From contig NZ_SLZV01000010.1 of assembly GCF_004346095.1 (NCBI RefSeq), positions 22,682-86,681 on the forward strand: DNA of 64,000 bases, written 5' to 3'. The notes beneath the pieces are model-generated. The model did not search any database. It was not told the DNA's origin and saw only the letters and a list, made by a program, of their open reading frames with translations. Both the position numbers and the translations under genes were made by a program. The DNA comes from Faecalimonas umbilicata. GTDB taxonomy: Bacteria; Bacillota; Clostridia; Lachnospirales; Lachnospiraceae. Of this stretch, positions 52,582 through 62,435 are shown one piece after another; position 1 is the stretch's first letter; each line of letters begins with the position of its first letter.

Positions 52582-53028
52582 CTACGCTTCTGTGACAACG
52601 ACTTTCAGATCTGCTGTCACCTTTGTGTGAAGTTTCACCTGAACGATATGTGTTCCCAATGTCTTGATTGCTTCTTTTAACTGGATTTTCTTCTTGTCAA
52701 TATCATATCCCATCTGCTCTTTGACTGCATGTGCCACTTCTTTGGAAGAAACAGATCCGAAAGTTCTGCCGCCTTCTCCGACTTTGATCTGCAGTGTCAC
52801 TTTTCCTGCTGCAATCTTCTCTGCGAGTGCTTTGGCAGCCTCTAACTGCTCCTGCGCAATCTTTTCTTCGTTCGCTTTCTGAAGTTTCAGGTCATTTAAG
52901 TTCTTTCCAGTTGCTTCGAGACCTAATTTCTTCGGCAGGATAAAGTTCCTTGCGTACCCGTCATTGACGTTTACGATCTCTCCCTTTTTCCCAAGTGCCT
53001 TTACATCTTCTAATAAAATTACTTTCAT
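52582..53028 (-). CDS. rplI: 50S ribosomal protein L9
   Basis: 148 residues. N-terminal domain [21 protein letters not shown] with [15 protein letters not shown], long connecting helix rich in Ala/Lys/Glu (about 40-75) and C-terminal rRNA-binding domain. Structural ribosomal protein involved in frame maintenance. Its ATG overlaps the gdpP stop by one base (TAATG), evidence for translational coupling. Confidence 0.97.
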   Translation of the reverse strand: MKVILLEDVKALGKKGEIVNVNDGYARNFILPKKLGLEATGKNLNDLKLQKANEEKIAQEQLEAAKALAEKIAAGKVTLQIKVGEGGRTFGSVSSKEVAHAVKEQMGYDIDKKKIQLKEAIKTLGTHIVQVKLHTKVTADLKVVVTEA

Positions 53029-55076
53029 TATATATCTCCTCCTTCTATCATCTCGTCCAGTGTGCCTTTGATCATCCCAATGACTTCCTCGACTTCCATA
53101 TCGGAAAACTGTGCTCCTGCTACGTTGATATGGCCGCCTCCGCCGAGACGTTCTGCAATCACCTGAACATTTACCTCATCAATGGCGCGGGCGCTCAAAT
53201 ACACCTTCCCATTGTATGCTGTCAATACAAACGATGCACGGATCCCCGCAATGTTGAGCAGCTCATTCGCCGCCTGGGCTCCGACGATCGTCGGACTTTC
53301 AATTCCTTTGCCCGGACACTCCGCAATAGCAAATTCACCTCTGTATACCTCTGCTCTGCGCACTGTCTCCGCCTTTGCACGATACGAATCCATATCATCC
53401 CGGAACATCTTTCTCACCCGGGTGATATCTGCACCACAGCGCCTCAAAAATGCAGCCGCCTCAAAGGTTCTGACACCGGTCCGGCTCACAAAGTTATTTG
53501 TATCGATCATGATTCCCGCATACATACAGTCTGCTTCCACCGCCTTGATGCGGATATCATCCGCAATGTACTGCAGCACTTCTGCGACCATCTCACAGGT
53601 GGAAGATGCATACGGTTCAATATAAGATAATACTGCATTATCAATGCTGTTGCTTCCCTGCCGGTGATGATCGAGCACGACGATCGTCTTTGTCATACCA
53701 AGCAGTTCCTCGCACTCCGTCAGTTCCGGCTTATTTGTGTCGACTACAACAACCATCGTATTTTCCGTTACCACGTCCTCCACCTGAGAGGAAGTAAGAA
53801 ACAGATCTTCATCGTATGCCGCATTATCCCGGATACGCTCATACAGCGGTCTGACAGAACTTGTAATATCGTTGATCACGATATGTACTTTCTTCTCCAT
53901 AATTGTAGCCGCACGATAAATACCGATTGCCGCTCCAAAAGAATCTACATCCCCGATCTTATGTCCCATGACAATGACTTTGTCCTTCGCGGCAATAAAT
54001 TCCCGCAGCGCTTCTGCCTTGACTCGCGCCTTCACACGCGTATTCTTTGCCACCTGTTCGCGCTTTCCGCCAAAATATGTAATATTGTTCGCATCCTTTA
54101 CAACCGCCTGGTCACCCCCTCTTGCAAGTGCAAGATCGATTGCCACCCGGGCATAGTTGTAGCTCTGTGCATAAGTGTCGGTACTCATCCCCAGACCGAT
54201 ACTGAGTGTCGCCGGCATCTCATTTCCAATGCTAATGCCCTTGACCTCCTCTAACAATGCAAACTTATCTTCTTTCAACTGTTGGAAATACTTTTTCTTA
54301 ATCACGATAAAGTATTTATCCTTCTCCATTTTCTTGACGATCCCGTCAATCTTTGCAATATACTGATTAATCTTCCGGTCGATCAACGCTACCAGAAGTG
54401 ACTGTCTGACTTCTTCAACACTCTCGATGACTTCATCAAAGTTATCAATGTAGATCAGACCTGCTACCATCTTCTGTGCATCATTTTCGCGAATGTACTT
54501 ATTCAGTTCTGTGACATCCTTCAGGTAGATTGCAATAAAGTATTCCTTCTCCTTTGGAAGCTGCAAAAGTTCCTCTGTCTCACTAAATCCTTCCACAGAT
54601 ACTTTGTGCATCGCTACTGAATATTCCTTCTCCTTGTAAATAACATTCAGCTGCACCTGCTCAGATTCCGCTTTTGGAAATACGCCCCGGTTCAGTTCCG
54701 GAATGACCTTATTAATATACTTCTCTGCCTTGTCGCCCTGCCCTGTCACTACTTTGAAACTGTCATTCATCCATATAATCTGCCCATCATCCATCAGAAG
54801 TGCATACGGAATGGAAAGTTCCTTCAGCAGTGTATTCTGAACAACACCATACTGTGCTGCGAACTGTACCAGGTCTGCCATGATCAGCGACTTACTGTAC
54901 ATATAGAGCACACCTACTCCGATTCCATACACTGTCACAATGATTGCCATCATGATTCCTGCCTGACTGCTCGTAAAAAAGATCCAGATGGTCATCGCTA
55001 CGAGCAGGATCAGCATAAAAATCGGCCACTGCATGTAAAAGCGGAGCTGTCCTTTTAATCGAATATCCTTCTTCAT
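53028..55076 (-). CDS. gdpP: GdpP-type cyclic di-AMP phosphodiesterase
   Basis: 682 residues. Hydrolyses c-di-AMP. Two N-terminal membrane helices (about 16-60), a PAS-like domain (about 70-150), a degenerate GGDEF domain ([20 protein letters not shown] to about 320) and the DHH/DHHA1 module from about 350: [38 protein letters not shown] (DHH motif) and [16 protein letters not shown] 55076 has GAGGG seven bases upstream. A TATAAT box lies at 55112-55117 (minus sense). Confidence 0.95.
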   Translation of the reverse strand: MKKDIRLKGQLRFYMQWPIFMLILLVAMTIWIFFTSSQAGIMMAIIVTVYGIGVGVLYMYSKSLIMADLVQFAAQYGVVQNTLLKELSIPYALLMDDGQIIWMNDSFKVVTGQGDKAEKYINKVIPELNRGVFPKAESEQVQLNVIYKEKEYSVAMHKVSVEGFSETEELLQLPKEKEYFIAIYLKDVTELNKYIRENDAQKMVAGLIYIDNFDEVIESVEEVRQSLLVALIDRKINQYIAKIDGIVKKMEKDKYFIVIKKKYFQQLKEDKFALLEEVKGISIGNEMPATLSIGLGMSTDTYAQSYNYARVAIDLALARGGDQAVVKDANNITYFGGKREQVAKNTRVKARVKAEALREFIAAKDKVIVMGHKIGDVDSFGAAIGIYRAATIMEKKVHIVINDITSSVRPLYERIRDNAAYDEDLFLTSSQVEDVVTENTMVVVVDTNKPELTECEELLGMTKTIVVLDHHRQGSNSIDNAVLSYIEPYASSTCEMVAEVLQYIADDIRIKAVEADCMYAGIMIDTNNFVSRTGVRTFEAAAFLRRCGADITRVRKMFRDDMDSYRAKAETVRRAEVYRGEFAIAECPGKGIESPTIVGAQAANELLNIAGIRASFVLTAYNGKVYLSARAIDEVNVQVIAERLGGGGHINVAGAQFSDMEVEEVIGMIKGTLDEMIEGGDI

Positions 55077-55111
55077 ATTTTAACCCTCAATAGAACTAAA
55101 GTTACCGTTAA

Positions 55112-55117
55112 ATTATA
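55112..55117 (-). promoter_or_regulatory. -10 box of the gdpP operon
   Basis: TATAAT read on the minus strand, preceded by TGG (extended-type context), 35 bases before the gdpP start. No clear -35 box at 17 bases. Confidence 0.5.
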
Positions 55118-55186
55118 CCACTTTTCCCCCCGATATGGAAGTACCAATCCTTGGACAGACAATCTGCTGCCTAAAATGCTCGAACC

Positions 55187-55237
55187 AAAAAAGAGAGAAT
55201 CCAATCCCTCTGTAACCAGAGCTTGTCTTCTCTCTTT
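55187..55237 (-). terminator. Terminator after galE
   Basis: On the minus strand AAAGAGAGAA (complement of 55228-55237) pairs with TTCTCTC and TTTTT (complement of 55187-55199), enclosing a second small stem GCTCTGG-TTA-CAGAGG. Six Ts follow the stem. Confidence 0.8.
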
Positions 55238-55262
55238 CTCTCTATGAGATTCTCATATCTTT

Positions 55263-56279
55263 TTATGCTTCATATCCGTTTGGATTGTTTGACTGCCATC
55301 TCCATGAGTCTTCGCACATCTCATCGAGTCCTCTCTCAGCTTCCCATCCAAGTTCTTCTTTTGCTTTTGCAGGGTCTGCGTAGCAAGTTGCAATATCTCC
55401 GGCTCTACGAGGTTTGATCTCATATTTGATCTCTTTTCCGCATGCTTTGCTGAATGCTTTTACCATATCCAGAACAGAATATCCATTTCCTGTTCCAAGG
55501 TTGTAGATGCATACACCGGCTTTCTCTTCAATCTTCTTCAATGCTTTCACATGACCAAGTGCAAGGTCTACGACATGGATATAGTCACGCACACCTGTTC
55601 CGTCATGTGTATCATAGTCATCTCCGAATACTCCGAGACACTCTAACTTTCCAACTGCCACCTGTGTAATGTAAGGCATTAAGTTGTTCGGGATTCCTTT
55701 CGGGTTCTCTCCGATTGTTCCGCTCTTATGCGCTCCTACCGGATTAAAGTAACGGAGTAATACGACATTCCATTCCGGATCTGCTGTATGTAAATCTGTG
55801 AGGATCTGCTCTAACATTGACTTCGACCAGCCGTATGGGTTTGTACACTGTCCTTTCGGGCATTCTTCTGTGATCGGTACAAATGCCGGATCTCCATATA
55901 CTGTTGCAGAAGAACTGAAGATAATGTTCTTCACTCCCGCATTTCTCATTGCATCGCAGAGTACCAGTGTTCCTGCAATGTTGTTGTCATAATACTCTAA
56001 TGGTTTTACAACAGATTCTCCAACTGCTTTTAATCCTGCGAAATGAATGACTGCATCGATGTCTTCTTTCTCAAATATATTCTTTAACGCCTCTGCATCG
56101 CGGATATCTGCCTCATAAAATGGGATTGGTTTTCCGACGATCTTCTCAACACGTTTTAAAGATTCCTTGCTGGAATTACATAAGTTATCTAATACAACAA
56201 CGTCATATCCTGCATTCACTAATTCGATGCATGTATGGCTTCCGATATATCCGGCTCCGCCTGTTACTAAAATTGCCAT
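55263..56279 (-). CDS. galE: UDP-glucose 4-epimerase
   Basis: 338 residues from ATG 56279, behind CAGGAGG; the longer frame covers the promoter. Interconverts UDP-glucose and UDP-galactose, and often UDP-GlcNAc/GalNAc. NAD-binding GGAGYIGSH (7-15), FSSSATVYG (Ser/Thr of the triad near 121-129) and [10 protein letters not shown] with the Tyr/Lys pair near 148. Downstream of nahK and the nucleotidyltransferase but with its own promoter, it completes the route from HexNAc 1-phosphate to central metabolism. Confidence 0.95.
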   Translation of the reverse strand: MAILVTGGAGYIGSHTCIELVNAGYDVVVLDNLCNSSKESLKRVEKIVGKPIPFYEADIRDAEALKNIFEKEDIDAVIHFAGLKAVGESVVKPLEYYDNNIAGTLVLCDAMRNAGVKNIIFSSSATVYGDPAFVPITEECPKGQCTNPYGWSKSMLEQILTDLHTADPEWNVVLLRYFNPVGAHKSGTIGENPKGIPNNLMPYITQVAVGKLECLGVFGDDYDTHDGTGVRDYIHVVDLALGHVKALKKIEEKAGVCIYNLGTGNGYSVLDMVKAFSKACGKEIKYEIKPRRAGDIATCYADPAKAKEELGWEAERGLDEMCEDSWRWQSNNPNGYEA

Positions 56280-56340
56280 GTTCGTATCCTCCTGTTTTTT
56301 ACGATTTGTAGGGTAACATGAGAAATCTCTCTCTTCTTCT

Positions 56341-56369
56341 ATTATAATACCGTACTGCGGGCAGTACAA
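56341..56369 (-). promoter_or_regulatory. galE promoter with a palindrome in the spacer
   Basis: On the minus strand TTGTAC (complement of 56364-56369), 17 bases, TATAAT (complement of 56341-56346). Within it, GTACTGC-GG-GCAGTAC (56352-56367) is a perfect 7+7 dyad overlapping the -35 box and spacer, a likely operator for an unidentified regulator. Confidence 0.75.
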
Positions 56370-56483
56370 CTATTTTTTATATTTTTTGTTTTAAAACATT
56401 TTTTCTGTTTTAAACTTATTTCTCACAAATTCTTTCAAATCTTCTCTACGGATTTCCCACACACTCTCAAGAAATATTCTTAC

Positions 56484-57599
56484 TTAAACGTTATATTTCC
56501 TGATGATCTCCTGCATGATATCCCATTTTGCTTCCATATCTTCCACAAGCTTAAACTGTGTACGGCAGCGGTCAAGATTGTGATGTTCTCTGTGGATCTT
56601 AAAGTAATGATCTCCTTCAAGATAATCTGTTAAGAAACGCATACCACATTCAAATGTCATAACCTTTGCTCCCATTGGCATCAGCTCGATCTCTTTCTTT
56701 GTAAGTTTTCCGCCACATCCTTCGATGTATCCTTTCGCATACAGATCAAATAATTCCATATCGCAGGACACTTTGCTCAGATCGATTTCATCTTCTGCCC
56801 CTGTACTTGCTCCAAAACGGATAGAATCCCCAAAGTCATTCATTGCAAGTCCCGGCATAACTGTATCAAGGTCGATCACACAGATTCCTTTTCCAGTCTT
56901 ATCGTCGATCATAATGTTATTTAATTTTGTATCATTGTGTGTCACACGAAGCGGAAGTTCTCCTGCCGCAAGCATATCTCCAAATACGTTAGCTACGTCT
57001 TCATGTGCCAGAACAAAATCAATCTCTTTCTGAACAGAAGCTGCACGTCCACACACATCTGCTTCCACTGCTTTTTTGAACACTTCAAAACGTGCCTTTG
57101 TATCATGGAATCCTTTGATCGTCTCGTGAAGAGTTTCTGCCGGATAGTCTGCAAGCAATCTCTGGAAGTTACCGAAAGATACTGCGCTCTGATAGAAATC
57201 ATCTGGTTTTTCTACCTGGTCATAGCTGGTAGCTCCATCGATGAATTTGTAGCATCTCCAGTAGTCCCCTTGAGAATCCACATAGTACGGTCTGTTTGCA
57301 ACTGTGCGAATGATATTTAATGTCTCTCTCTCCGGATCTCCACCGTTTTCAATGATCTTCTTACGAAGGTAAGAAGTAACACCGAGTACGTTCTCCATCA
57401 ATTCTTCCGGCTGTGTAAAGATTTCTTTGTTCATGCGCTGTAAGATTACACGCAGAAGTCCCATACCGGAGATATCGAATGTCAGAAGGAATGTATCATT
57501 GATATGTCCACTTCCATATGGACGCTCATCGATCAGAACTCCTTCAAATCTAAAATTTGCAATTGCTTCGTCTTTTTGTCTGTTTGATACCATTCCCAT
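56484..57599 (-). CDS. nahK: N-acetylhexosamine 1-kinase-like phosphotransferase
   Basis: 371 residues from ATG 57599, 4 bases after the previous stop; a second ATG is two codons on. Aminoglycoside-phosphotransferase fold with the family GSGHINDTFLL (ATP loop), catalytic HNDTKLNNIM (near 208) and metal-binding IDLDTVMPG. The closest known proteins are N-acetylhexosamine 1-kinases (NahK/LnpB of Bifidobacterium), which phosphorylate GlcNAc or GalNAc at C1 in the galacto-N-biose/lacto-N-biose pathway. Adjacent nucleotidyltransferase and galE support this, although other sugar substrates are possible. Confidence 0.85.
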   Translation of the reverse strand: MGMVSNRQKDEAIANFRFEGVLIDERPYGSGHINDTFLLTFDISGMGLLRVILQRMNKEIFTQPEELMENVLGVTSYLRKKIIENGGDPERETLNIIRTVANRPYYVDSQGDYWRCYKFIDGATSYDQVEKPDDFYQSAVSFGNFQRLLADYPAETLHETIKGFHDTKARFEVFKKAVEADVCGRAASVQKEIDFVLAHEDVANVFGDMLAAGELPLRVTHNDTKLNNIMIDDKTGKGICVIDLDTVMPGLAMNDFGDSIRFGASTGAEDEIDLSKVSCDMELFDLYAKGYIEGCGGKLTKKEIELMPMGAKVMTFECGMRFLTDYLEGDHYFKIHREHHNLDRCRTQFKLVEDMEAKWDIMQEIIRKYNV

Positions 57600-57603
57600 G
57601 ATC

Positions 57604-58530
57604 TTACTCTTCTCCCCACAATTTTTCCGGATATAATCCATTTTCTTTCATCTGTTTGATCGCAGCTACTACGACTGGCTTATCTTCTTTATAAGTTACT
57701 CCATACCATTTATCTGCAGATGTCAGTACGGATACAGTTGCGCGGTCTTCTTCCAGCAGATTGCTGACAACTGTCGGAAGGAAGTATTCACATTTCAGAG
57801 GGTTCGTCTTTAATCCTTCCTCTAAGAAAGAAGCAAATCCATTCTTGATCTCCTGCAGAATGCTTGCTGTGAATCCCCACATATTCATAGACACAATGCT
57901 TCCCTTCGGAAGATCTGTCCAGGTTGCTCCCTCATCTTCTGTATAGGCAGCACCGTCACCTTTTTTCTCGATTCTTGTCCGCTCTTCTACTTTTACAAGC
58001 TCGCCTGCCTCATTTGTCGTACATACCCCGCGGGCTACATGTCCGTTCTCTGTCAATGTATTTTCCAGCTGATATCCGACCATTGTATAACGGAACTTGT
58101 CATCATCCTCATGAGTAGAAAGGAAGTCATAGATTTTCTGGAAGGCATCTCTTCCATAGTAGTCATCTGCATTGATTACCGCAAATGGTCCGTCCACTTC
58201 ATCGATACAGCTTAATACGGCATGTGCAGTTCCCCACGGTTTCACACGTCCTTCCGGCACTTCAAATCCTTCCGGAATGTTGTGAAGATCCTGGAATACA
58301 TAAGCAACATCCATCACTTCTTCCATACGTTTTCCGACTGCTTCTTTAAAATCTGCCTCATTTTCTTTTTTGATGATAAATACGACTTTCTCAAATCCTG
58401 CTCTCTTTGCATCGAAGATAGAGAAATCCATAATAATATGTCCCTGCTCATCTACTGGGTCGATCTGTTTTAATCCGCCGTAACGACTTCCCATTCCGGC
58501 TGCCATAATTACTAATACTGGTTTTTTCAT
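57604..58530 (-). CDS. Sugar 1-phosphate nucleotidyltransferase
   Basis: 308 residues. Nucleotidyltransferase fold with N-terminal AAGMGSRYGGLKQ (NTP-binding loop), a VINADDYYG metal site near 117 and WYGVTYKEDKP near the C-terminus. In this operon it most likely joins UTP and a HexNAc or glucose 1-phosphate made by the kinase, giving UDP-sugar for GalE. Similar proteins stand beside nahK in Clostridia. The nucleotide and sugar are inferred from context. ATG 58530 has a GGAGG site. Confidence 0.88.
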   Translation of the reverse strand: MKKPVLVIMAAGMGSRYGGLKQIDPVDEQGHIIMDFSIFDAKRAGFEKVVFIIKKENEADFKEAVGKRMEEVMDVAYVFQDLHNIPEGFEVPEGRVKPWGTAHAVLSCIDEVDGPFAVINADDYYGRDAFQKIYDFLSTHEDDDKFRYTMVGYQLENTLTENGHVARGVCTTNEAGELVKVEERTRIEKKGDGAAYTEDEGATWTDLPKGSIVSMNMWGFTASILQEIKNGFASFLEEGLKTNPLKCEYFLPTVVSNLLEEDRATVSVLTSADKWYGVTYKEDKPVVVAAIKQMKENGLYPEKLWGEE

Positions 58531-58732
58531 TTTGAACTACCTCCTGTTCATCTATCACTTCTGTTTTGTATTATCTACTATTCTACCTGATGTTTTTTAA
58601 AAAATCTTTAGTCAATTTCTTTCTATGTTTGCACAATCGTCTCCTTTCAAGGTCTATGCCTTTCTTTCCTTTTCTATAATCTTCTTACATTAATATAACT
58701 CATATTTTTAAAAAAAGGAATGCAGTTCCTCC

Positions 58733-58771
58733 AAAAAAAATATGCCGGAATCCGTTTTTAGATTCCAGCAT
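58733..58771 (-). terminator. Terminator at the end of the ABC operon
   Basis: On the minus strand ATGCTGGAATC (complement of 58761-58771) and GATTCCGGCAT (complement of 58742-58752) form an 11-bp stem with one G-T pair, followed by eight Ts. It separates the transporter operon from the nucleotidyltransferase gene. Confidence 0.88.
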
Positions 58772-58779
58772 ATTCTTTT

Positions 58780-58950
58780 CTATTTGTATCTGTGGTTATA
58801 TACGAACAAAAGTGTCAGAAGTCCGATCAATCCGATGACTTCCATCGCAAGTCCGGATACAGAAATATGTCTCTGACCAACGATGATCATAGCAAGGAAA
58901 ATAACAAATGCAACACACATGATAATATTTCTTACTGTACTACTATTCAT
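58780..58950 (-). CDS. 56-residue membrane protein at the end of the ABC operon
   Basis: Complete small frame with GGAGGG ten bases before ATG 58950 and stop at 58780, 12 bases after the permease gene and just before the terminator. It begins MNSSTVRNIIMCVAFVIF and has two hydrophobic helices: about residues 7-24 and 36-51 (VIGLIGLLTLLFVY), joined by a polar turn GQRHISVSG, ending in YNHRYK. I believe small two-helix proteins of this kind accompany sugar importers in Lachnospiraceae (DUF6903 is a possible match, not verified). It may be a transporter accessory peptide; function unknown. Confidence 0.75.
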   Translation of the reverse strand: MNSSTVRNIIMCVAFVIFLAMIIVGQRHISVSGLAMEVIGLIGLLTLLFVYNHRYK

Positions 58951-58962
58951 TGCCAGTCCCTC

Positions 58963-59844
58963 CTAACCTTTCAGTCCGCCGAGAGTCATACCCTCTGTCA
59001 GACGTTTCTGTACCATGATGTATAAGATCAATGTCGGCAGCATAACAATCACAAGTCCGGCATACATAATACCGTAGTTGGTAGCTGTCTTTTCCACTGC
59101 CATCAGATTTTTCAGTCCCATCGCCAGCGTATCATTTCCATCCATCAATGTATAGGCAATGATATACTCATTCCAGAATGACAAGAAGTTAAATAAAATC
59201 ACTGTGATGATACTTGGTTTTGCCATCGGCACCATGATCTTTGTCATCGTCTTAAAGTATCCGCATCCGTCAATATATGCCGCTTCCTCAAATCCTTTCG
59301 GCAATGTCCGGAAATATCCGCTCAAAAGATACACTGTAAATGGCAGTGCACTCGATGCATAGACAAGCGCCAGAATAAACCTGTTATTCAGGAAGAAATC
59401 TACCCCGAGCAATTTATTTGCATCACTGAGCATCAGGAAGATCGGTACTACAATGTAACTGATGTTGACAAAAAGTCCTGCCATAAATGCAATGTTCAGA
59501 ATCTTTTTCCCTCTGAAGTTAAATCTTGACAGTGCATAAGATGCCGGAAGTGCAAGAAGTAACAGGAGGATCAATGCTGTTGCAGTAACGATCACAGAAT
59601 TTAAGAAAAACGTTCCCATGTTCGCATCGCGGAATGCCACAACAAAGTTCTGTACAAAAAATTCTTTCGGAAGTGCCCACGGACTTACATCTCCCCCGAT
59701 AAACTCTGAGTTCTTCTTCAAACTTGCCATGAATACCCATGCTACCGGAATAATGATAGAAATTGCCAGTGCAAGAAGAGCTACATAGATGAACAGCTTA
59801 TAAATATAACTGCTTGGTTTTTTATGTTTATTAATTTTTTCCAT
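58963..59844 (-). CDS. Sugar ABC transporter permease 2 (MalG-like)
   Basis: 293 residues with six membrane segments (YIYKLFIYVALLALAISIII first) and the EAA loop FEEAAYIDGCGYFKTM near residue 185. With the other permease and the lipoprotein it forms a CUT1-type sugar importer, again without an ATPase gene. ATG 59844 has AAAGGAG upstream, 15 bases after the first permease stop. Confidence 0.93.
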   Translation of the reverse strand: MEKINKHKKPSSYIYKLFIYVALLALAISIIIPVAWVFMASLKKNSEFIGGDVSPWALPKEFFVQNFVVAFRDANMGTFFLNSVIVTATALILLLLLALPASYALSRFNFRGKKILNIAFMAGLFVNISYIVVPIFLMLSDANKLLGVDFFLNNRFILALVYASSALPFTVYLLSGYFRTLPKGFEEAAYIDGCGYFKTMTKIMVPMAKPSIITVILFNFLSFWNEYIIAYTLMDGNDTLAMGLKNLMAVEKTATNYGIMYAGLVIVMLPTLILYIMVQKRLTEGMTLGGLKG

Positions 59845-59859
59845 ATCTGCTCTCCTTTC

Positions 59860-60750
59860 CTAAAATTCATAAACTTCTCTGTCTGTGATCTTATTTACAA
59901 TTCCTGCCAGAATAAATGAGAACAGGAAGATCACAACACCGATCGCCATACCATATCCATAAGAACCGTTTGTGTATGCCTGCTTATACATATAGTTCAG
60001 CGCCACTTCTGTATTTCCATTCGGTCCTCCGTTTGTCATAATTTGGACAAACAGGAAGCTTAAGTTGATCGTACTGATGATGTAGAATGTCAGTGTAGTA
60101 CGAATATTGCTCCAGATCAGAGGGAATGTAATCTTGAAAAACATCTGGATCTCTGTCGCTCCATCCAGAGATGCCGCCTCATAATAATCCGGTGGAATCG
60201 CTGCCATACTTGCCATATACATTACCATGTAGTATCCAATCGCCTGCCAGATCAGCGCAAAGATTACAGAATAGATCACAATATTCGGTTCTGCCATCCA
60301 CTGACGTGCCAGTCCATCAAGATGAATCGCTTTCAGGAATGTATTGAGAAGACCTGTACTCGGGTTATAAATAGCTCCAAAGATACCCGCAATAACAACG
60401 ATGGATAAAATATTCGGAATGTAAAAAATAACACGGAAAAAGTTCTTTCCCTTAAAAGTTCCTCTGTTTAACAATGCTGCAAATAATACAGCAAGAATGA
60501 TCGTACAGATCATTACTAACACAATAATCAATATTGTATTCTGCATTGCCTGAAGGAAATTCTTATCCCCCAGCAGTGTTTTAAAGTTCTCCAGTCCTAT
60601 GAATGTCTGTTTGTTCGTAATTCCTCCCATGCGGTATAAGGACATCCGAAATACATTGATTGTAGGAATGAAAATAAAGAGAACCATCAAGATTACTGCC
60701 GGCGCCAGACATGCAAAGACAAATCTTCTTTCTGATCGTTTTCTGTTCAT
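59860..60750 (-). CDS. Sugar ABC transporter permease 1 (MalF-like)
   Basis: 296 residues. I take ATG 60750, with AAGGAGA upstream, because the longer frame to 60795 would begin inside the hairpin that separates it from the binding-protein gene. First membrane helix FVFACLAPAVILMVLFIFIP; EAA loop YYEAASLDGATEIQMFFKI near 195. Partner of the MalG-like permease just downstream. Confidence 0.93.
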   Translation of the reverse strand: MNRKRSERRFVFACLAPAVILMVLFIFIPTINVFRMSLYRMGGITNKQTFIGLENFKTLLGDKNFLQAMQNTILIIVLVMICTIILAVLFAALLNRGTFKGKNFFRVIFYIPNILSIVVIAGIFGAIYNPSTGLLNTFLKAIHLDGLARQWMAEPNIVIYSVIFALIWQAIGYYMVMYMASMAAIPPDYYEAASLDGATEIQMFFKITFPLIWSNIRTTLTFYIISTINLSFLFVQIMTNGGPNGNTEVALNYMYKQAYTNGSYGYGMAIGVVIFLFSFILAGIVNKITDREVYEF

Positions 60751-60768
60751 AAGCTTATCTTTCTCCTT

Positions 60769-60798
60769 AAAAAACGGTGAGCCCTGATAACTCACCGT
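60769..60798 (-). terminator. Terminator-like hairpin between binding-protein and permease genes
   Basis: On the minus strand ACGGTGAG (complement of 60791-60798), 9-base loop, CTCACCGT, then six Ts. It lies after the binding-protein stop (60827) and before the first permease, so partial termination would make the binding protein far more abundant than the membrane subunits. Confidence 0.85.
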
Positions 60799-60826
60799 TC
60801 TGATTAACTATAACTTATCTGGATAA

Positions 60827-62200
60827 TTATTCTACGTTTTCTAATAATTTCTCCCATGCATCTACCAGTTGTTTCTGGTACTGATCTGCTGTCATCTCTC
60901 CTGTATTCAGAGCATCGATCGCACCATAAACTGTTGCTTTCATATCAAATCCATCAATTGGTTTTGTTGTAGCCCATGTACCTGCAACTGCTTCGTATCC
61001 GTCAGAAGATGCCAGTGTATAAGTATCTTTGATTGTTCCATCTTCCAGCTTGTCTGATGCGCCAAGAACCGGTGATACGATTGGAGCTGCTGATTCTTCA
61101 TTTGTCTCTTTGTTCACTACTTTGTTGTTGAGCATTAAATCAACAACTGTATCAGAGTACATGAATTTTACAAATTCTTTTGCAAGATCCATATTTTCTG
61201 CATCTGCCGGAATCCACATCTGCTCTGTGAATGTGTAGATGTAGTTATCTTCATCTGCATTGAACTTCGGAGGTGCCATCATTCCCCAGTTGAATCCTTC
61301 TGGAGTAGAGTTTGCCATCTCACCGATTACCCAGTTACCATTTGGCATAAATAATGCTTTTCCGTCGATCACGTTCTGCTGATTGATCTTGAATCCACCG
61401 TCTGAGTTTGCATTTGCAACTGTATCTGCCTGGATATAATCTGGTGAAGCAAGTTTTGCGATTGTATCAACAACTTTCTTTCCTTCTTCAGATGTCCATG
61501 TCTTTTTATCGTAGTTTACAGCTTTGTTGTAGAAGTCAATTCCACCTGCCTGTGCTAACATCTGATACATTGTTGCATCGAAGTATCCTGATTGTGGATA
61601 TGTAAATAAGGAAATTCCGTCAGCTTTTGCTTTGTCTCCAAGTGCAAAGAACTCATCCCATGTTGTCGGAAGGTCGTATTTCTTATTTGCTCCTTCAAAT
61701 AAGTCTTTGTTATACCATAATCCTGTTGGTGTATAAATGATCGGAGCAAGGTAAACTTTTCCGTCACCGTATGGCTGTGCCGCAGCATTCTCTGTAATAC
61801 CACCTACTAATTTACCTTTTAACTCATCATCAAATACGTCTGAGATGTCAGCGATTGCTTTTTCTTTTAACATAGTCTCTACGAATCCGCTCTCCTGACC
61901 TAAGTTGTAATATACAACATCCGGAACATTTCCGTTCTTAAAGTCTTTCTGTAAATCTTTATCAAGCTCAGAAGAAAGGTGTAATTCTACGTCTACATCT
62001 TTGTGCTCTTCCTCAAATGCTTTCTCGATATTTTTCCAGATCTCAGCTCCATTTCCACCTTCAAATGCAGCAAATTTCAGGACTGTCTTTCCATCTTCTT
62101 TCTTGCCTTCTGCTTTTTCCTCTTTACTTCCACATCCTGCAAGCATAGTAGCAGCCATTGCAACTGTAAGTAAAAGCGCTGTTACTTTTTTCATTTTCAT
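60827..62200 (-). CDS. Sugar-binding lipoprotein of the amino-sugar type ABC importer
   Basis: 457 residues from ATG 62200 (GGAGGAG 7 bases upstream). Lipoprotein signal with lipobox TMLAGC near residue 18-23, then a type 1 extracellular solute-binding domain: LKFAAFEGGNGAEIWKNIEKA and VYLAPIIYTPTGLWYNKDLF. The general pattern is like NgcE and LNB/GNB binding proteins, and the neighbours nahK and galE point to GlcNAc-, GalNAc- or galacto-N-biose-containing sugars, but ligand identity is inference. Divergent from the sulfatase gene; the promoter lies within 62201-62300. Confidence 0.9.
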   Translation of the reverse strand: MKMKKVTALLLTVAMAATMLAGCGSKEEKAEGKKEDGKTVLKFAAFEGGNGAEIWKNIEKAFEEEHKDVDVELHLSSELDKDLQKDFKNGNVPDVVYYNLGQESGFVETMLKEKAIADISDVFDDELKGKLVGGITENAAAQPYGDGKVYLAPIIYTPTGLWYNKDLFEGANKKYDLPTTWDEFFALGDKAKADGISLFTYPQSGYFDATMYQMLAQAGGIDFYNKAVNYDKKTWTSEEGKKVVDTIAKLASPDYIQADTVANANSDGGFKINQQNVIDGKALFMPNGNWVIGEMANSTPEGFNWGMMAPPKFNADEDNYIYTFTEQMWIPADAENMDLAKEFVKFMYSDTVVDLMLNNKVVNKETNEESAAPIVSPVLGASDKLEDGTIKDTYTLASSDGYEAVAGTWATTKPIDGFDMKATVYGAIDALNTGEMTADQYQKQLVDAWEKLLENVE

Positions 62201-62435
62201 AACCGAACTCCTCCTTTTGTTTATTTCGTTCACTTTATACACTATATTCTACACTACATCCGTCATTTTTTCTATATTAATGTTGTTCTCATTTTTATGT
62301 ATATTGCTCTCAAAGCTAAAAATATGAAATTAATAAAAAACTCTTCCTTGCTTTTCTTTTTCCCAGTGTTTATGATTGTATCAAAAGCTGCCTGCATTGG
62401 CAACCGAAAAATATGCAATAATATGAAAGGAAAAA

